Assembly (NCBI GenBank): GCA_013215375.1
Contig: JABSRB010000033.1
Coordinates: 1-64,000, forward strand
From: Oceanospirillaceae bacterium
Lineage (GTDB): Bacteria > Pseudomonadota > Gammaproteobacteria > Pseudomonadales > Balneatricaceae
Direction of reading: 5' to 3'
DNA length: 64,000 nucleotides
Shown: positions 60,906-64,000 of the stretch, one piece after another
How the letters are laid out: each line of letters starts with the position of its first letter
Numbering within the stretch: position 1 is the first letter of the stretch
The notes under the pieces: generated by a model
What the model was told of the DNA's origin: nothing
Databases searched by the model: none
Seen by the model: only the letters and a program-made list of their open reading frames with translations
Translations under genes and position numbers: made by a program

Positions 60906-61835
60906 ATGAAAGTAGCAATCTATGGCACCGGTGGTGTCGGCGGGTATTTCGGTGGGCGTTTAGCGCAGGCGGGTGTCGATGTTAGCTTTGTTGCCAGAGG
61001 CGAACATTTAGCTGCTATGCAACAACAGGGCTTAAAAGTGGCTAGCATTAAAGGTGATTTTGTTATTCATCCCGTACAAGCGAGCGATAATCCCGCACAG
61101 ATTGGTGAAGTAGACCTAGTGTTGGTCTGCGTCAAAGGCTGGCAATTGAGTGATGCGGTACAGGCGATGAAACCTTTAGTCGGTGAGAATACAGTGATTT
61201 TACCGCTGCTAAATGGTGTTGATGCCGTCGATATTTTATCCGCAGAGTTTGGCGCTAATAAAGTGTTAAACGGTTTGTGTGGGATTTTCGCCAAAATAAT
61301 GGGCCCAGGTCTTGTTGCGCATATGGGTGCTAGCCCTTGGTTACAATTTGGTGAGCAAAGTAATCTTAAGACAGCAAGGGCAAAGCAAGTATTAGCGCTG
61401 CTGGAATCAGCCATTGGGCTGAAAGCTAAATTAGTGGATGATGTCAGTAGTGCTGTGTGGAAAAAGTTTATCTTCATTGCTAGTACAAGTGGCGTAGGTA
61501 GTGTTAGTCGCGCCACTTTTGGCGAGATGCGCGATATTCCCGAAACCAAGGCGTTGTTGAAAGGAGTGATTGCAGAAACAATCAATGTAGCCAAAGGCCT
61601 CAATATTGCTCTTCCTGAAGATATAGAGGTCTACATTTGGCAAAAAGTGGTTGATTCAACCCCCGACAGTGATACTTCTATGCAGCGTGATATTTTGAGC
61701 GGGAGGCCTTCAGAGCTTCACAGTCAAACCGGAGCGGTGATTCGGTTAGGAATGAAAGTGGGGGTGGAAACGCCTTTAAATGAGATGATTTACGCCGCTT
61801 TATTGCCACAAGAGCTTAAGGCTAGAAATCCGTAA
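60906..61835 (+). CDS. 2-dehydropantoate 2-reductase family protein (ApbA/PanE)
   Basis: 309 residues. Dinucleotide loop IYGTGGVGGYFGGRLAQAG, DLVLVCVKGWQ, NGVDAVDI and the C-terminal FIASTSGVGSVSRATFGEM with the catalytic Lys in SAVWKKFIF and TSMQRDILSGRPSE. NADPH-dependent reduction of ketopantoate or related 2-keto acids. Genomes often carry several such paralogues, so true PanE function is uncertain. Monocistronic. Confidence 0.85.
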   Translation: MKVAIYGTGGVGGYFGGRLAQAGVDVSFVARGEHLAAMQQQGLKVASIKGDFVIHPVQASDNPAQIGEVDLVLVCVKGWQLSDAVQAMKPLVGENTVILPLLNGVDAVDILSAEFGANKVLNGLCGIFAKIMGPGLVAHMGASPWLQFGEQSNLKTARAKQVLALLESAIGLKAKLVDDVSSAVWKKFIFIASTSGVGSVSRATFGEMRDIPETKALLKGVIAETINVAKGLNIALPEDIEVYIWQKVVDSTPDSDTSMQRDILSGRPSELHSQTGAVIRLGMKVGVETPLNEMIYAALLPQELKARNP

Positions 61836-61947
61836 AGCGGGTTTTGAGATTGAAGGGGTTAAAAAGAACAACATTATACTAGGTGACACTTTGGTTGATG
61901 AGTATGCTATGTCTCTTTTACTGGATTGACGCTAGGAAATTATTGGA

Positions 61948-62652
61948 ATGTACACGCAGGGAATAATAATTGCATGGGATGATAGCAAAGGTTTTGGTTT
62001 TGCTAGTACTCGACAAGGTAAACAAGACAAGCAAGATGTGTTTCTGCATATTAGTGATTTTGCATCATCAGAGTATCAACCCGTTGTTGATCAGGAAATT
62101 CGCTTTATATTGACGCAAGTTGAAGGCGGTAAGCTGCGTGCAGAAGCCATTACCTTTTGCGGTAAGAAACGCCAGCGAAAGAATAAGCAACTCGGTAAAT
62201 TTGTCCCCTTAGTGCTTTTAAGCTTTATAGCTTTTTTAATTTTCACTACCCAAACCGGACGGTTACCAAGTCTAGTAGCTGTCTATTATCTATTACTGAG
62301 CGGCATCACATATTTTAGTTATGCTCGTGATAAGCGGGCAGCACAAGCGGGGAACTGGCGCGTTAGTGAGTTTAGTTTGCAGTTGCAAGCTTTGCTTGGC
62401 GGTTGGCCAGGAGCTTGGTTCGCACAAGTTAATTTACGCCATAAAAGTCAAAAGCGTGGTTTTAAGTGGCTGTTTTATTTGCTGGTATTGATTAATTTAG
62501 CGGGTCTAAGCTGGTTTTTTAGTGAGCAGGGCAGTGTGTTTATCCACTCGTTAGCGATTAACCTGACCTTTCATCTATTAGGCGTCATTAGTTATTTAGA
62601 TTTTATCCAGCTGTGGTGGTGGAAGCTCAATTATTGGTTAACGCATCTGTGA
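61948..62652 (+). CDS. Cold-shock domain fused to DUF1294 membrane protein
   Basis: 234 residues. N-terminal cold-shock OB-fold (~1-70): GIIIAWDDSKGFGFASTR, DVFLHISDF (RNP motifs). A basic linker (KKRQRKNKQ) leads to four hydrophobic segments (~80-234) with the DUF1294 motif YFSYARDKRAAQAGNWRVSEFSLQLQALLGGWPGAW and HKSQKRGFKW. This CSD-DUF1294 fusion is known; its role is unclear (perhaps a membrane-anchored RNA binder). The last five codons overlap the convergent LysR gene. Confidence 0.88.
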   Translation: MYTQGIIIAWDDSKGFGFASTRQGKQDKQDVFLHISDFASSEYQPVVDQEIRFILTQVEGGKLRAEAITFCGKKRQRKNKQLGKFVPLVLLSFIAFLIFTTQTGRLPSLVAVYYLLLSGITYFSYARDKRAAQAGNWRVSEFSLQLQALLGGWPGAWFAQVNLRHKSQKRGFKWLFYLLVLINLAGLSWFFSEQGSVFIHSLAINLTFHLLGVISYLDFIQLWWWKLNYWLTHL

Positions 62653-63510
62653 CAACTGCATTAGTGTGTCTTGTAACGCACTGACTAATAACTTCTTTTC
62701 GCTAAGCTTATGCGAGAGCATGCTTATATTACGCTGGTAGCGTTTATCCTTAATGGGAAGTACTTGCAAGTTAGCGGCGATTTGTGACATACCTTGCCAA
62801 TGCGGGATTAATGACACGCCCATGTTAGATGCCACCATAAGGCTAATAGTTTCTAAGGCATCTATCTCACAAAGCGTTTGTACTTGCAGCTGATGATCTA
62901 CTAAATAGCGTTTTGCAATAGCCCCACCCCAGGCCTGTTGATCGTATTGGATAAACGCTTGTGAACTGAGAGCTGCTGGTATATCGCTGCATTGTTGCGC
63001 GCTAATAAAACACAGTGGCTGGCTTAGTAAATGTTGTTGCTCAATGGCTTTTGGCACAGTAAAAGGGGGTTCTACTACAATGGCGATGTCGATTTCTTGC
63101 GCCAACAGTTGCCGATAACAATCTTTTGAAGTGCCCGGTACAATTTGCAATAACAACCCAGGAGCTTGTGTCGATAACTGTCGCACGCAATTGGGCATTA
63201 CACTGCTTAATAAGCTGGAAATAACCCCCACTTTTATCTCCCCAGTAAGGCCTGTAGGATCCAAATCTCCACGCAGCAAAGATACTTGTGCGACGATGCT
63301 TTTAGCGCGCGGCAATAGGCGCAGACAGGCATCACTTGGGATAGCACTGTGCCCTGAGCGTAATAACAAAGTTGTTTGTAGAGTGTTTTCGAGTGCTTTA
63401 ATGCGTTGGCTAACAGCGGCAGCGGTAAGATTTTGCTCTCTGGCAGCCGCGGCAATTGAGCCCGTTTCGATCACGGCAATTAAACTTTGTAAAAATCTGC
63501 TATCCATCAA
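62638..63510 (-). CDS. LysR-family regulator
   Basis: 290 residues. N-terminal winged helix (MDSRFLQSLIAVIETGSIAAAAREQNLTAAAVSQRIKALE region, seen here in the SIAAAAREQNLTAAAVSQRI core) followed by the LysR substrate-binding domain (GEIKVGVISSLLSSVMPNCV, ALETISLMVASNMGVSLIPHW). Divergent from a VOC-family gene at 63605, which is the likely target. Ligand unknown. The 3' end overlaps the convergent CSD-DUF1294 gene by 15 bases. Confidence 0.9.
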   Translation of the reverse strand: MMDSRFLQSLIAVIETGSIAAAAREQNLTAAAVSQRIKALENTLQTTLLLRSGHSAIPSDACLRLLPRAKSIVAQVSLLRGDLDPTGLTGEIKVGVISSLLSSVMPNCVRQLSTQAPGLLLQIVPGTSKDCYRQLLAQEIDIAIVVEPPFTVPKAIEQQHLLSQPLCFISAQQCSDIPAALSSQAFIQYDQQAWGGAIAKRYLVDHQLQVQTLCEIDALETISLMVASNMGVSLIPHWQGMSQIAANLQVLPIKDKRYQRNISMLSHKLSEKKLLVSALQDTLMQLSQMR

Positions 63511-63604
63511 TATTTCTTATGCTGAAGGTAAAATAAAGATAGTATCTCTATCGGTAGGATATTGCTAACCTTGAGAAAATTAATGGTCAGTGGGAGTATA
63601 ATTG

Positions 63605-64000
63605 ATGGAGTCTAGATTTCATTTTGCGTTTAATGTCACAGATTTAGCAGTCGCTTGCGATTTTTACTCTAATGTACTGGGGTGTGAGAAAGGTCGCAGT
63701 GCCGATACTTGGGTTGATTACAATTTTTTTGGTCATCAGTTATCGCTACATTTAGGAGAACCTTTTGCCGTGGCTAACACCGGCATAGTGGAGGGTATTG
63801 CGGTGCCTATGCCGCATTTTGGTGCTGTATTGGCGCTGCGTGATTGGCAGTTATTAGCCGATAAGTTGAGTGCCACTGAGCTAGAGTTTGTGATTACTCC
63901 GCGAGTGCGCTTTGCGGGTGAAAGCGGCGAGCAGCACACCATGTTTTTCTTTGATCCTTTTGGTAACCCTATAGAGCTGAAAGGATTTGCCGATTTAGCT
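63605..64000 (+). CDS. VOC-family protein, cut by window edge
   Basis: 132 codons without stop to the window end. Starts MESRFHFAFNVTDLAVACDF, then LGCEKGRSADTWVDYNFFGHQLSLHLGEP, and FFDPFGNPIELKGF near the end, so it is almost complete. The layout is a glyoxalase-fold metalloenzyme with H, H and E ligands (FHFAFNV, HQLSLH, NPIELK). Divergent from lysR, so a LysR-controlled lyase or dioxygenase-like enzyme. GGGAG precedes the ATG. Confidence 0.85.
   Translation, partial: MESRFHFAFNVTDLAVACDFYSNVLGCEKGRSADTWVDYNFFGHQLSLHLGEPFAVANTGIVEGIAVPMPHFGAVLALRDWQLLADKLSATELEFVITPRVRFAGESGEQHTMFFFDPFGNPIELKGFADLA

Noticed and set aside
1-64000. CRISPR arrays, insertion sequences, prophage or tRNA genes
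   Set aside because: No evenly spaced repeats, transposase motifs, phage genes or tRNA cloverleaf sequences were seen on reading the window.

Overview
This window is chromosomal DNA, apparently from a free-living, carbohydrate-using gammaproteobacterium. It starts in the 3' end of a 5S rRNA gene. The proteins look gammaproteobacterial (TrxC, Can, KdgK, a HexR-like RpiR, Tpm), and it is rich in sugar and sugar-acid transport and catabolism. A marine or saprophytic Cellvibrionales/Alteromonadales-type organism is my inference; the genus cannot be fixed from the sequence alone. I see no CRISPR array, transposase, phage gene or tRNA.

Layout. 1-470: end of an rRNA operon followed by degenerate inverted copies of the 5S tail. 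0.6-6.7 kb: housekeeping and stress genes (a methyltransferase-GNAT fusion, a degenerate GGDEF membrane protein, TrxC, an alcohol dehydrogenase) and a MarR gene divergent from an EamA exporter/NAD(P)-binding protein pair, with twin MarR operators. 6.7-14.3 kb: a complete trehalose-type locus thuR-thuEFGK-thuA-thuB with a strong promoter and two LacI-type operators. 14.3-18.2 kb: a haem-type diguanylate cyclase, carbonic anhydrase, a DUF1223 protein and an orphan periplasmic binding protein. 18.3-26.6 kb: an unusual catabolic cluster (HexR-like RpiR regulator, RidA, TRAP transporter, 2-keto-3-deoxygluconate kinase, MlrC-type M81 metallohydrolase, DSD1-type PLP/metal lyase). I read it as a candidate amino-sugar-acid (D-glucosaminate-like) pathway feeding 2-keto-3-deoxygluconate into KDPG metabolism.

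26.6-33.8 kb: small independent loci (Tpm with a MerR regulator and a 19-bp-spacer promoter; a P-loop kinase; an HxlR regulator with twin palindromes; SDR/DUF2141/TVP38 operon; DoxX/Crp pair; Gfo/Idh oxidoreductase). 34.0-49.9 kb: a galactoside system. A ten-gene minus-strand operon encodes binding protein, two permeases, alpha-galactosidase (GH36), IlvD-type sugar-acid dehydratase, SDR, DgoK, DgoA, lactonase and beta-galactosidase (GH42): a full De Ley-Doudoroff oxidative galactose route with its own importer. It diverges from an IclR regulator and the ABC ATPase, with an IclR-type palindrome and face-to-face promoters between them.

50-56.7 kb: a mixed region with two broken VOC (glyoxalase-fold) genes around a small membrane protein with a RiPP-leader-like N-terminus, three orphan SBP_bac_3-like binding proteins, a homocysteine S-methyltransferase and a MOSC protein. 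56.7-64 kb: a 1336-residue FG-GAP lipoprotein, a ketopantoate-reductase-family protein, a cold-shock/DUF1294 fusion, a LysR regulator and a VOC gene that runs off the window.

Two regulator genes (MarR and HxlR) have -10 boxes so close to the start codon that leaderless mRNAs are predicted. All functional calls are by motif recognition without database searches.
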